The translations under genes were made by a program, and so were the position numbers. 64,000 bases of DNA from assembly GCA_026874595.1 (NCBI GenBank), contig CM049310.1, forward strand, positions 17,646,058 through 17,710,057, given 5' to 3'. The DNA comes from Sipunculus nudus. Its lineage: Eukaryota; Annelida; Sipuncula; Golfingiida; Sipunculidae. Below, piece after piece: positions 48,301 to 57,299 of this stretch (the stretch's first letter is position 1; every line of letters begins with the position of its first letter). The notes beneath the pieces are model-generated. The model made no database searches. It had not been told where the DNA came from and was given only the letters and a program-made list of their open reading frames with translations.

Positions 48301-51300
48301 GGATGCTTATAGTTTTCAAATTTATTAGACCTTGACCTGGACATTGTTTTATCATACCTTGTTTACAAGATTACATATTGTTTACAGTACATTGTTTACA
48401 GGATTTATCTCAGTGTTCTTTGTTATTGTTTTAACATCTTAACATGGCAGATTTCAAACCTGAGACATTTGTTGACGATCCGGACCCTGATCAACTTGAA
48501 CAGTTGTCAAAAGAACAGTTATTGCGTTTGGGACAAGCCTTGGGGCTAAGTCTGAAAAAAGCTTTGAGAAAGCCTGATATCATTGCTAAAATCATGCAAA
48601 ATCTTATTAGCAAAGGTTTAATTGAAGAGACTGAAGTTGAAACATCAAAAAATTACAGCCTTGCTATGCAACTAGAATTAAAAAAGTTGGAATTGCAACA
48701 TGAGCTAGCATTAAAAGAGAGGGAACAACGGTTTAAAAGAGATAGCCTTGAAAAAGAAATAGAAAGAGACAGACTAGAAAAAGAAAAAGAAATTGAGTTA
48801 AAACGACTGGAGTTAGGAAGACTTAAACTAGAACATAGTCTAAGTGCTGTCCCAGCACTCACAGTTTTGATGTTACTAAACACATTAGACTTGTCCCACC
48901 TTTTCAAGAAAAAAGGTTGATAAATATTTCTTACACTTTGAGAAGGTAGCTGAAAATTTGAGATGGCCTAAGGAAAATTGGAGTATGCTGTTACAAAGTG
49001 TATTGACTGGCAAGGCCAGAGAGATCTATACAGAGCTTTCAGTAGAAGCTGCTGCTGACTATGACCTGGTAAAACGGTTAATCCTAAAAGTTATGAGTTA
49101 GTTCCAGAGGCTTACCGCCAGAAATTCAGAAATTGGGAAAAGCACAAAGAACAGACCTACGTAGAATTTGCTAGGACAAAAGAGCAGTTGTTTGATCGCT
49201 GGTGTAGTTCTAAAAATGTAATGAAAGATTATGACAATTTGCGCCAGTTGATTTTGCTTGAAGAATTTAAGCGCTGCATTAACGCAGATGTTAAAACTTT
49301 TCTCGATGAGAAAAGTCCTGAAACACTTGACATTGCTGCTTAATTAGCTGATGAGTTTTCATTGACAAACAAAATGTCCTTTATTAGCAAATCAAACCAG
49401 TCATTCACAAACAAAAATGTAAATCGGTATGGTCAAAAGAAGTTTAAAGCGCAGTCACCTAGTACTAGTAGTCCTGATAGTTCAGCAAAGCCCATTGCTA
49501 CACCTCAGTCCACGTCCACTGTGTCTAAGTCGAACAAAGACCAGTCATTTTCAAAGATAATCTGTAATTATTGCAAGAAGGAAGGTCTTCTAATATCTGA
49601 CTGCTGGAAATTTGCGAATAGACCAAATAGCAAACCTTCTGGTTTTGTTTCAAAATCTATGCATAGCATAGTACAAGAGCCAGGCTCTTTTCATGTAAAT
49701 AAGGGGTACAACCTCAGTTGATTCCTGTGAGGAATTAAATAAGGCTAGGTCCTTTCAAGACTCCTGCGAGGAGTATTCTCTGGATAAGGCTACGTCCTTT
49801 TATGACTCTTGCGAGAGTATTTCAAATGAGGCCAGGTCCTCTTATGACAAACAAAAGTTTGTTTCTGCTGAGGAAAATTCCTCTGTTGACTCCCATGAGG
49901 ATTTTGGTAAGGATGTAGATTCCTTAGATGACTCTGAAACAGAGTTTATGACTGACACTGTCAATGTCAGTTCTTTGTTTGATGAGGTTGAGGTAGTAGA
50001 TTCCTCTCTTGACTCTGAAATGAAGTTATTTGAGCCATACATACATGATGGTTTTGTATCACTTTCAAGTGATTTTTCATATTCTACCCCTATTAGAATT
50101 TTGAGGGACACTGGTTCAGGCCAGACTCTCATGTTAGCAAACACTTTGCCATTTTCTAATAGGTCCTTTATTGGTGCACATGAACTTGTTTATGGTGTGT
50201 TTTCAGACAGGCACACTTCAGTTCCGCTTCACAGTATCCATTTAAAGTCAGATTTGATTTCTGGGAATATTACTGTGGGCATAAGAACTACTTTACCCTT
50301 TAAGGGAATTCAGTTGCTACTAGGCCATGATGTTGCAGATGACAAAGTTTAGCCTGTACCAATAGTGACAGAAAAGCCGTCACTTGATCAGGAAACTGAT
50401 CCGGAAAGTCAGGAAATTCCTGGGTTTTATCCTTCATGTGCTGTAACTAGATCTTTGGCCAAGAAAAACACACATGAGGATAATGCTCCAGATAATAACA
50501 CTCTGGGAGTCACCAGTGACTCGTCTAATAACTCGTCCGTACAGGATGCAGCATTCTCAAGGTCAGAACTTGTCGCAGAACAGCATAAGGACCCTGATAT
50601 TTCATGTTTGTTTCCCAGGGCAGATCTTAAAGATAAGCTGTAACAGAACCCAGTTTGTTTCTATGTCAAAAAATGGAGTGCTTATGCGTAAATGGCGACC
50701 ACCTGATGTATGCGCTGATGAACAGTGGGCCATCAAACATCAAATAGCGATGCCTAAAAGCTTTCGCAGTGAAGCTCTAAGCATGGTACATGAGGCTCCT
50801 TTGTCTGGCCATTTAGGTATAAATAAAACTTATCAGAAAGTTAGTACACACTTCTATTGGCCTAACCTCAGGAAAGATGTTGTACAATATTGTAAATCAT
50901 GCTATACATGTCAGATGGTAGGCAAGCCCAATCAGAATCCTCCTAAGGCCCCACTTAGGCCTATTCCTGCTTTTGATGAACCATTCAGTAGGATTATTGT
51001 TGATTGTGTTGGGCCACTGCCCAAAACAGAATCTGGACATGAATACTTGCTGACAATTATGTGCGCATCTACCAGGTTCCCTGAGGCAATACCATTGCGC
51101 AAAATTAATGCCAAAAGTGTTGTCAAAGCTCTGACCAGGATTTTTACAACTTTTGGATTACCAAAATCTGTCCAGTCTGACCAAGGGTATAATTTTATGT
51201 CTGGCTTATTCCAACAAGTTATGCTTGAGCTAGGTATAAAACAGTACAGCTCTTCGCCATACCATCCTGAAAGTCAGGGCGCCCTCGAGCGTTTCCACCA

Positions 51301-54300
51301 GATATTAAAAACATAATCAGAACTTATTGCTATTACACACAGAAAGACTGGGAATCCACCTACTGTTGTTTGCAGTCAGAGAATCCTTTCAAGAGTCTTT
51401 GGGATTCAGTCCCTTTGAACTAGTTTTTGGACACTCCGTTCGCGGACCATTGAAACTGCTTAAAGAAAAACTTTTGTGTGAAAATCCTAACTCTCTTAGT
51501 TTACTGCAGTATGTCTCAGACTTTCGCACTAAACTACACAATGCTTGTGAGATTGCAAAGTCAAATCTAAAATCTGCACAAAGTAAAATGAAACAATATT
51601 ATGGCAAGCACACTGTAAGTAGGACGTTTGAGCCTTGTAAAAAGGTCCTTGCCTTACTTCCAATCCCTGGCAGACCTCTGCAAGCTAGGTATTTTGGTCC
51701 TTACATTGTTGACAAGAAAGTCAGTAATTTAAATTACATACTGTTGACACCAGATAGACGTAAGAAGAAACAACTGTGCCATGTTGACATGTTAAAACCA
51801 TATTATGACAGGAATAGCACATCAGATGTTGTACATAATGTTACTGCTGTAAATTGTGTAAAAACTGACCCTGACCCAGTTAAAGTAGATACTGATTGTA
51901 AGTGTGATGTAGACATTCAGTGTAGTATAGTACCATTAAAAAATCAGACGTGCTTAAAAACCTGGATGCCAAACTGTCACATCTTACCGCACAACAACAA
52001 CAAGACCTAAAGAACCTGCTGCGGAATTATGAACATTTGTTTAGTGACATTCCAACGCGAACTAACATGTTGTGCCATGACGTCGATGTTGATGAGGAAA
52101 GCGCAGTCAAGCACCATCCATATAGACTGAATCCAGAAAAGCAAAAGTATCTACAGGATCAGATTCAATATTTGCTGAACAATGATTTTATCGAACCTAG
52201 TAACAGTAACTGGGGTTCACCATGTATTCTTGTGCAAAAACCTGATGGAAGTTACCGTATGTGCACAGATTATCGAAAACTGAACTCTGTCACCAAGACT
52301 GACACGTTCCTCATTCCGAGGATCGATGATTGTATTGATAGAGTCGGTAGCTCCAGATATGTCTCCAAGTTTGACTTGCTAAAAGGATTCTGGCAAGTTC
52401 CGCTAACAGAACGAGCGAAAGAAGTGTCCGCATTTTTGACTCCGCAAAGACTGTACCAGTATAAAGTTATGCCGTTTGGCATGAAGAACTCGCCAGCCAC
52501 GTTCCGGCGCCTCATCCATATGGTTGTCAAGGACAGGGCTGCGACGCATATATTGATGACCTTATCGTGTACAGCGACACCTGGGAGAAACATCTGCAAA
52601 TTCTTCGCGACCTCTTCGAAAGACTCAGTGAAGCACGTCTGACCGTCAACTTAGTGAAATCTGAGTTTCGTCATGCACAAGTAACATTTTTGGGTCATAT
52701 TGTAGGGCAGGGTCAGGTAAAACCTGCCGATGCTAAGATAAGTGCTATTTCTGCATTTCCTAGACCAGAAAACAAAAAGCAAATAATGCGTTTTCTTGGT
52801 ATGGTTTGATACTACAGGAAGTTTTGTCCAAATTTTTCTGCTTCAGCTGAACCTTTGACCAATTTGTTAAAGAAGAAACAAAAGTTTGTATGGAGTGTTC
52901 AGTGTGAAAGTGCATTTCAGAATTTGAAAGCAATTCTGCAAAGTTCACCAGTTTTAGCAGCTCCAGACTTTTCTGGACCTTTTAAGTTAGCTGTTGATGC
53001 TAGTGATACTGCTGCTGGTGCTGTGTTGTTACAAGAAGGCAATGATGGCATAGATCATCCAATTTGTTTTTTCTCAAGAAAGTTTAATGCAAACCAGAAA
53101 AACTACTCCACTGTTGAAAAAGAATGTTTGGCTTTGATTTTGGCGTTGCAACATTTTGAAGTTTATGTTACTTCATCAGTCAGGCCTATCATTGTCTTTA
53201 GTGATCACAATCCCATCACGTTTATGAACAAGCTGAAGTGTAAAAATCAAAGATTGTTGAGATGGAGTTTGTTCTTACAGGATTACAAACTTGATATCAT
53301 ACACATTAAAGGGAAAGACAATGTACTTGCTGATTGCTGATCGAGATGTTTATGAAATGATGTAAACAAGATGTTTATGTAATGTTGTAAATAAGATGAT
53401 TTTGAGATGTTGTAAAATTTAAGTGATTGTGATCGCAAAAAAGAGTTTTCCGAGAAAACTTTCTTTTTTCTTACAGGAGGGGGAGTGTTACAGGTGCTCT
53501 TTTGTTGTGTGGCACGGGCGAAACTCGTGTTGTTGTTACATTTTATGTTTGGTCCGTACTGGTTGAACTCTCTTTGTCATATGAGCCTTGGGTTTTCACG
53601 CCTTGTCGTGGGTCACGTGATGAGCCTGGTATGTATAGAGACACACGGCTATGTCTTTCTAGATAATTCCTGAAACGCGTGTTCTAAAAGAACTTATGGA
53701 CTGTTCGAGAAGTGGATAATTCCCGGCTTGGGGTGTGAAGGTATATAAAGGGGCTGTTTTTTTAGAACCAGAGGACAGACAGCAGAGCAGATACCAGTGG
53801 ACGCAGAAGCGTGTGTCAGATTCTAAGACCTTATCCGACGAATGCGGCAATTATAGTTTCAAAGACTTTCTCCTGGATTTTATACATTTGGACTTCAGTT
53901 TACTTTCTGTGTTGTTGCAAGAACTTTCCACTGGACTGTCATTCTCCGAGAGTTTACATTCAAAGGACATATTGTGATGACGGTGTTGGTATCCAGGTAT
54001 TGTACCATTATACTTTCTGTGTGATTATACTGACGCTGTTTTACTGTAAAATTGTATTGATTTAGTGTATCTTATTGTTAGGGTTGTTTTAAGAATAAAT
54101 TATAGTTTTTTGTTAACAAAAAAAAACACTGATTTCTTTATTCATTCCCCTAGACATTTCACCCTGCTTAGTGTTACAGAATCTGATTTTTTTATCTCCA
54201 TTACAAAATTTGTGTTCATCACGCATACGTGATCTGTTTATATTAGGTTCCGTAACACTGTCAACTCGAGTTACCCATCTCCTGTGCAACTGCGCACGTC

Positions 54301-55452
54301 AACTAGAGAACGGCGACCGCCAGAACAGTTCCGGTCTGATGACTATTTAATTAAATGAATAAACCACTGTAAAATCATTTGTGTACCATATCATTATGTT
54401 GTTGTATAATAGCATTTGTAAGTTAGCGCCATTACTTCGAAAACCTTGTATGCTATTTTATGTGCCCGACAATGCCACTGAATGGCCGGGATGGTCTCAG
54501 CGTACGTTTGTAAACACACATGTATATACACCACATTCTGGCGATACAGTGACACGTACATTAAATGTGAGTTGTCTTCTGTGTGTTCAGTTTTGTTGTG
54601 CATTCCTAATGCCATTCTACCTAATGGTAATTAAGGTCGCTGCATGGTACTCATGACATATTTATCGCTGTGTCGATGTAGATATAGGGTTCAGTATTTG
54701 ATAGCGTGTCGGGACGACTCTTTCCTCAGCTGGGTGGTGGCGGCTTAGCTGGGTGATTTTTTTCTCGATGTTTTTGGTTGATAACCGAGCTCAATGATTT
54801 TTTTTCCATTTATGGGGTTGATAAATGTTGGGTCGCCATTATATTTAGCTGAGGGGAGGGTGTAATGGATGTTGAAAATATATGGTGTCTGTGATATGAA
54901 TTCTTTTTCAGGTTTCAACTGGTTTGTTTGCACGTCTCGCTCTTTGCCTTGTGGCATTGTCTCTATTGCCTTGTCTGCTTGGATTGGTTCTCGTTCGCTT
55001 GAAAGGGTTAAAATGTTGTTTATGCTGGTTTTCTCTTTATATTGTCAAAACCATTTGTCTCACGTGACTTGTGTTTTCGTATGTGGGTCAAGAGAGACTT
55101 AGCTTCAGTAACCAATGATACACGGTACTGAACTGTATATCTAATTTCTCTGAACAAGTAAGAGCACTTCATTAACTAATTCACTTAACTAATGGCATAT
55201 TAAGGTACTGTGAATGTTTAGATTGCCTTATACATGTTCCTACATATAACATGCAGTATTTACTTATATATCGCAATTATAAATTAATTTGTCTCATAAC
55301 TGTAAATCAGTCGGTTCATATTGTACTTATTTGGAATACATATTACACTTAATGAGTTACTTATGATAAATGGTACTGAGCGACGCCTTGAGATGCTTTG
55401 TTACGAGTATAGAAATGAATTGATCTGAAAAGTTTTATATATACATCCACGT

Positions 55453-55531
<79 letters not shown>

Positions 55532-55825
55532 TTAATGATACTGAACATAAACATATGCAAGCTTATATTGCTCCACATGAAATATTGAAATGGGGCTGGT
55601 GCATCAACGCCATTCACCTCTCCCATTAACATTATCCGGTGACGATCATGCATGTTTTTATGACAGCTTTTGACTCGCAGGATCACACGCTGGTATGAAC
55701 AAGAGCAAACAAATTTGTGAATGACCCACCTTTCCCTCGGCGTCCACGCCGACAGCCTTGTTCTCTAGCAACTCCAGTCCACATGACTCTGTGGCGTGGG
55801 CCATCGTTCCACAAAACACCTTCAT
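36105..55825 (-). CDS. GDA: Guanine deaminase gene, 12 exons found, probably disabled
   Basis: Guanine deaminase (guanine aminohydrolase, amidohydrolase superfamily) converts guanine to xanthine and ammonia in cytosolic purine catabolism and uses a bound zinc. Coding exons, in order: 55730-55825, 43974-44148, 42873-42960, 42590-42659, 41652-41679, 41104-41211, 40554-40658, 39390-39487, 38774-38841, 37860-38009, 36647-36793, 36105-36187. From 44148 onward every junction has GT-AG sites and phases agree. Family landmarks present: [63 protein letters not shown] and LGDDRNI..VYV.GKQV. Damage: the HxH after PGFVD is replaced by TRIP with an extra codon; an in-frame TGA lies at 42955-42957; no exon was found for roughly residues 33-65. 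About 385 codons were recovered, against about 450 in vertebrate enzymes. Whether it is a pseudogene or a damaged allele is unresolved. Confidence 0.85.
36647..36793 (-). CDS. GDA: GDA exon: [10 protein letters not shown]
   Basis: Encodes [21 protein letters not shown], the returning beta-strand of the amidohydrolase fold, then [10 protein letters not shown] and QKFINL. Acceptor CTACAG at the high end, donor GTGAAA at 36646. Reading through the donor gives a false early stop at 36621. Confidence 0.9.
37860..38009 (-). CDS. GDA: GDA exon: LATLGGAK
   Basis: 150 bp. Starts with the last two bases of the metal-ligand Asp codon (GLGT-D) and encodes SAGN...LDTIR, the helix [19 protein letters not shown], and ends in G before donor GTAGAG. 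Confidence 0.9.
38774..38841 (-). CDS. GDA: GDA exon: [11 protein letters not shown]...GLGTD
   Basis: 68 bp after acceptor TTCAAG. Encodes [16 protein letters not shown] and KVGLGT plus the first base of the Asp codon. A nearer TTTTTAG acceptor would drop residues conserved in the family, so the upstream one was chosen. Confidence 0.85.
39219..39241. repeat. (TA)n microsatellite in GDA intron
   Basis: Pure TA run. Confidence 0.9.
39313..39388. repeat. (TA)n(CA)n microsatellite abutting a GDA splice donor
   Basis: A TA run of about 48 bp followed by CACACA blocks that overlap the donor of the 39390-39487 exon. Confidence 0.9.
39390..39487 (-). CDS. GDA: GDA exon: GHAIH...IAHCPNSN
   Basis: 98 bp. 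Carries the later metal and active-site histidines (LGHAIH and IAHCPNSNL), both intact. Acceptor TTTCAG, donor GTGTGTG within a CA microsatellite. Confidence 0.9.
40088..40227 (+). mobile_element. Diverged SINE copy
   Basis: Opens with GGCTTCTGTGG-like sequence as in the SINE at 15303-15603 and ends with CACCCAGAACCCGCGGGTGCGG...GGGCCTGGGGACA, matching its conserved body. The middle is shortened. It lies in a GDA intron, opposite to the gene. Confidence 0.6.
40554..40658 (-). CDS. GDA: GDA exon: THVAE
   Basis: 105 bp, 35 codons, phase 0 at both ends. Contains THVAET, equivalent to the conserved H..E strand next to the substrate, and ends in [10 protein letters not shown]. Confidence 0.9.
41104..41211 (-). 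CDS. GDA: GDA exon: LITP...DLPCQ
   Basis: 108 bp, 36 codons, phase 0 at both ends. Encodes NHLITP (the usual I/V-TPRF strand, here altered to TPSDSF) through KHDLPCQ, leading directly into THVAE of the next exon. Confidence 0.85.
41411..41569. repeat. Short inverted-repeat element, GCGGATCC family
   Basis: AAGCGGATCC at one end and GGATCCGCCCTT at the other, with poly-G and poly-C tracts inside. It lies in the GDA intron next to the microexon. Confidence 0.6.
41652..41679 (-). CDS. GDA: GDA 28-bp microexon
   Basis: Flanked by acceptor TTGTAACAG and donor GTGAGT. Encodes one completing base plus FISYAQQKN, aligning with the helix that precedes the TPRF strand in family members. Both phases fit the neighbouring exons only when it is included. 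Confidence 0.75.
42290..42510. repeat. Degenerate trinucleotide array
   Basis: Imperfect ACT/AGT block followed by TTA/TTG-type repeats, an older version of the arrangement at 29640-29865. Confidence 0.7.
42590..42659 (-). CDS. GDA: GDA exon: GQRAHVGHK
   Basis: 70 bp. Encodes [18 protein letters not shown]. Uses donor GTACGT after GAAAC, giving the phase needed by the microexon. Confidence 0.85.
42873..42960 (-). CDS. GDA: GDA exon with in-frame TGA
   Basis: 88 bp after acceptor TTACAG. The second codon is TGA (42955-42957) where family members usually carry Arg; then LLRNGTTT and [17 protein letters not shown] align without gaps. Its internal GTGAGT...CAG could mimic a 30-bp intron but is coding by alignment. 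Confidence 0.8.
43974..44148 (-). CDS. GDA: GDA exon: PGFVD with lost HxH
   Basis: 175 bp. Encodes EFLIPGFVD, then NTRIPAYQY where the family has a THIHA-type metal site, then [18 protein letters not shown]. Both histidine codons differ by a single base from CAC, and one codon is added. Donor GTAGAT gives phase 0. Confidence 0.85.
44541..44602. other. GC-rich hairpin
   Basis: CTGGTACCCCCGCGC and GCGCGGGGTACCAG form a 14-bp stem with one bulged C around a 33-nt loop containing GATTGGCTC (inverted CCAAT). It lies just ahead of direct repeat B. Function unknown. Confidence 0.7.
44640..45100 (+). repeat. Direct repeat B (pairs with 35305-35990)
   Basis: Same block order and orientation as copy A. 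It lies in the large GDA intron about 0.5 kb upstream of the PGFVD exon. Confidence 0.85.
45101..46513. other. GDA intron, nothing coding recognised
   Basis: A C-run (about 45257-45270) and a TA/GT microsatellite (45550-45580) are present. I searched the minus strand here for the missing second GDA exon and did not find it. Confidence 0.5.
46514..47492 (+). pseudogene. Ty3/gypsy integrase remnant, left part
   Basis: Translated with frameshifts, the region gives the end of a gypsy integrase: [29 protein letters not shown], a stop, TERF, then FGRPSRLP and a C-terminal module including HRNLLLPF. The second catalytic Asp (HSD) and the Glu (TERF) are recognisable; the first Asp region was not seen. 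It is cut at 47492 by the insertion of the Gmr1-like element and resumes at 54262. Confidence 0.85.
47497..48280 (+). repeat. 5' LTR
   Basis: Starts TGCTACAGG, ends CCGTAACA. TATATAAAG at 47752-47760 is the likely promoter; AATAAA at 48119-48124 is the likely poly(A) signal. Immediately followed by a short spacer and the primer site. Confidence 0.93.
48287..48304 (+). other. Primer binding site, tRNA-Pro
   Basis: TGGGGGCTCGTCCGGGAT, 18 nt complementary to the 3' end of animal tRNA-Pro, the same primer site used by several vertebrate gammaretroviruses. It lies six bases after the LTR. Confidence 0.9.
48444..49721 (+). pseudogene. Gag with SCAN-like domain and zinc knuckle, broken
   Basis: ATG at 48444. 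Segments in order: an acidic N-terminus ([17 protein letters not shown]), a SAP-like helix pair, a long charged coiled-coil (about codons 70-135), a capsid-like stretch ([12 protein letters not shown]), then a SCAN-like block from about 49089 ([43 protein letters not shown]) and a zinc knuckle at 49563-49604. Frameshifts lie at the A-run near 48910 and around 49065-49085, and a TAA lies near 49342. The knuckle reads C-X2-C-X4-L-X4-C, its histidine replaced by leucine. The SCAN relationship follows the published view that vertebrate SCAN domains derive from Gmr1-type Gag. Confidence 0.85.
49705..50352 (+). pseudogene. Acidic repeat linker and aspartic protease
   Basis: A frame different from Gag runs from about 49705. 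It opens with three imperfect repeats of about 17 residues (DSCEE...KA.SF.DSCE) to about 49850, then a Ser/Asp-rich linker, then a retropepsin: RDTGSGQT (catalytic DTG at 50107-50115) and LLLGHD near the end. TAG at 50350-50352 interrupts the passage into the next segment, which continues in frame to 50643. The relationship of the linker to any known domain is unknown. Confidence 0.8.
50353..51850 (+). pseudogene. Integrase, upstream of RT
   Basis: After a linker (50353-50640) and a frameshift near 50640, the integrase begins. The HHCC zinc domain reads H-EAPLSG-H ... CKSCYTC (about 50790-50915). The DDE core has [17 protein letters not shown] and QGALERF with all three acidic residues. A frameshift near 51316-51330 separates the core from the C-terminal part (FGHSVRGP) and the GPY/F module FGPYIV...VDMLKPYY (about 51690-51810). 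The position ahead of RT is the key structural feature of this element. Confidence 0.9.
51950..53340 (+). pseudogene. Reverse transcriptase and RNase H
   Basis: Ty3/gypsy-type [52 protein letters not shown], then, after a frameshift near 52540, the catalytic YIDD at 52549-52560 and [13 protein letters not shown] at 52807-52809 interrupts the connection region. RNase H follows with [23 protein letters not shown] and FSDHNPI, the usual D-E-D set. The frame ends at a stop near 53338 inside the NVLADxLSR-type terminus. Confidence 0.92.
53475..53485 (+). other. Polypurine tract
   Basis: AGGAGGGGGAG directly before the 3' LTR, the plus-strand priming site. Confidence 0.9.
53486..54257 (+). repeat. 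3' LTR
   Basis: Starts TGTTACAGG, ends CCGTAACA, so the tips form an inverted repeat TGTTAC/GTAACA. TATATAAAG at 53742-53750, AATAAA at 54094-54099. Confidence 0.93.
54262..54358 (+). pseudogene. Ty3/gypsy pol C-terminus, right part
   Basis: An open frame [11 protein letters not shown]..., the basic tail commonly found at the end of gypsy pol, with TGA at 54356-54358. It continues the reading frame interrupted at 47492 when one copy of the CTGT duplication is discounted, which confirms the nesting. Confidence 0.8.
54359..55454. other. GDA intron, nothing coding recognised
   Basis: A minus-strand open frame at 54745-54957 has no motif I recognise. The missing second GDA exon was not seen here. 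Confidence 0.45.
55455..55531. repeat. (TA)n microsatellite
   Basis: TA run with one GTATATG interruption, about 200 bp from GDA exon 1. Confidence 0.95.
55730..55825 (-). CDS. GDA: GDA first coding exon
   Basis: 96 bp. The only ATG in frame is 55823-55825. Encodes [28 protein letters not shown], equivalent to the N-terminal beta-sandwich start, followed by donor GTGGGT. It lies 11.6 kb from the next exon found, across the LTR elements. Confidence 0.75.
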
Positions 55826-57034
55826 GTTTATAACACGCAACTTGCAAAACTGGTTTCATGGAAAAATTAAATATGAAAATAAGTATATAAATATAAAACA
55901 TAATATACATATCATATTTAACATAATATAAATATATGTATTAATAAAATATGTAATGCTAGAAATCAGAATTCTAAGTAATGCAAGTCTCCGCCATGTG
56001 TTTGCATTCTATTCGCCCCATCCTAAGATTCAATCGCGCACAAGTAATGTTACATTTGTTAATATTCCTGGATGACGTTCATATAGATCAAAATCATGTG
56101 TCGGATCAACAACAAAATCTAATTGATTCTTACTTGGCCGAACCAACATGGAAATTTAATGAGATTCCATTGATGATTGTGTTAGTTATGTTTATGAACA
56201 AACACAACCAACATACACAACAAATACACACACGAACGGGGATGAACGTTAACGTTACCCTCCCAGCTGGCGGCGGCAACAAGAGTTGTAAAGAATATGT
56301 AAAAGGGATAGAGACTTCAGTTATGAATCGCTTGTTGTTCTGATTACTTTGCTGAATCTTCTATTGTCACAATAAGTTATGTATTTGTTCATTAATTTGG
56401 AGAGAGGGCGTACGTGATAGATCACATGACTAAGGTCACGTGGCCAAGCTAGCTCAAGGATTTTTGGAGACCATACATTCATACGGCACTCAGCATCGAA
56501 GGAATTTCTCAACTAGTACTTAAATATTTTGAGCATGATGCATGAACTTTAAGGCTGACCACTTATCATTATCATAATGCACTGCAGTCCCCTAAGATTG
56601 TATCAGATCATGATTGTGGCAGTTTTCTTTACATAATTAAGTTGAAATTCCACAGATTAAGATGGGAACAAGCCTTCAAAGTACTAGTGACCTCGATTGA
56701 ACTTTCCACGATAAAAGTGTGCATGATGGGGAATTTATTACCTCTCTGATGGTGTGCAAAATGCCTGTATGTCAAGATAACACCCTGTCGTCAATACTGG
56801 TTTCTAAGTTCTGAAAATGAATATATGTGTTTGTAAAATATTAAAATTATTAAAGACAACGTTAACTCATTAGGATAAGTTTCATTCATGAAATTAGACC
56901 GTACTTTGTAAGTATCAAGTCATTTCATTCCTTTTGCTTCTTTGTTTCCCTAAAATAATCTCCAACACTTCTCATTTTTATAAGCTACTTGATACATAGG
57001 AACAATGCATACACAAAGAGATGGATATTACAAT

Positions 57035-57035
<1 letters not shown>
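55826..57035. other. Region upstream of GDA, no promoter element assigned
   Basis: AT-rich DNA expected to hold the GDA 5' UTR and promoter. No CpG-rich block or convincing TATA box was picked out. The open frame at 55981-56343 (+) has no recognisable motif. Confidence 0.4.
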
Positions 57036-57067
<32 letters not shown>

Positions 57068-57100
57068 CAATTATGCTATCTATGTATACACAAATATAGT

Positions 57101-57148
<48 letters not shown>

Positions 57149-57244
57149 GGTATATATCCACACAATACCGGTATATATATACACACAATAATGGTATATG
57201 TATATACAATAATGGTATATATATACACAATAATGGTATTTATG

Positions 57245-57293
<49 letters not shown>
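57036..57293. repeat. Series of (TA)n microsatellites with TACACAATAATGG units
   Basis: TA runs at 57038-57064, 57103-57143 and 57246-57293, joined by a short tandem block ATATATACACAATAATGGT. They border the Penelope-like element. Confidence 0.95.

Positions 57294-57299
<6 letters not shown>

Larger units (their letters stand above)
47493..54261 (+). mobile_element. Gmr1-like LTR retrotransposon, complete but decayed
   Basis: Two LTRs (47497-48280 and 53486-54257) flank about 5.2 kb with a tRNA-Pro primer site, Gag with SCAN-like and zinc-knuckle segments, aspartic protease, integrase, reverse transcriptase, RNase H and a polypurine tract. The target duplication is CTGT (47493-47496 and 54258-54261). 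The pol order PR-IN-RT-RH with Ty3/gypsy-type enzymes is that of the Gmr1 group. At least four frameshifts and several stops disable it. The LTRs differ by several per cent by eye, most in the U3 tip. No env-like frame is present. Confidence 0.93.

Noticed and set aside
47493-54261. Endogenous retrovirus, suggested by the gammaretrovirus-like primer site
   Set aside because: No env-like frame between RNase H and the polypurine tract, and the pol order is that of Gmr1 retrotransposons.
54745-54957. Minus-strand open frame as the missing GDA exon or a transposon protein
   Set aside because: No similarity to the expected GDA segment, no suitable splice phase, and no recognisable transposon motif.
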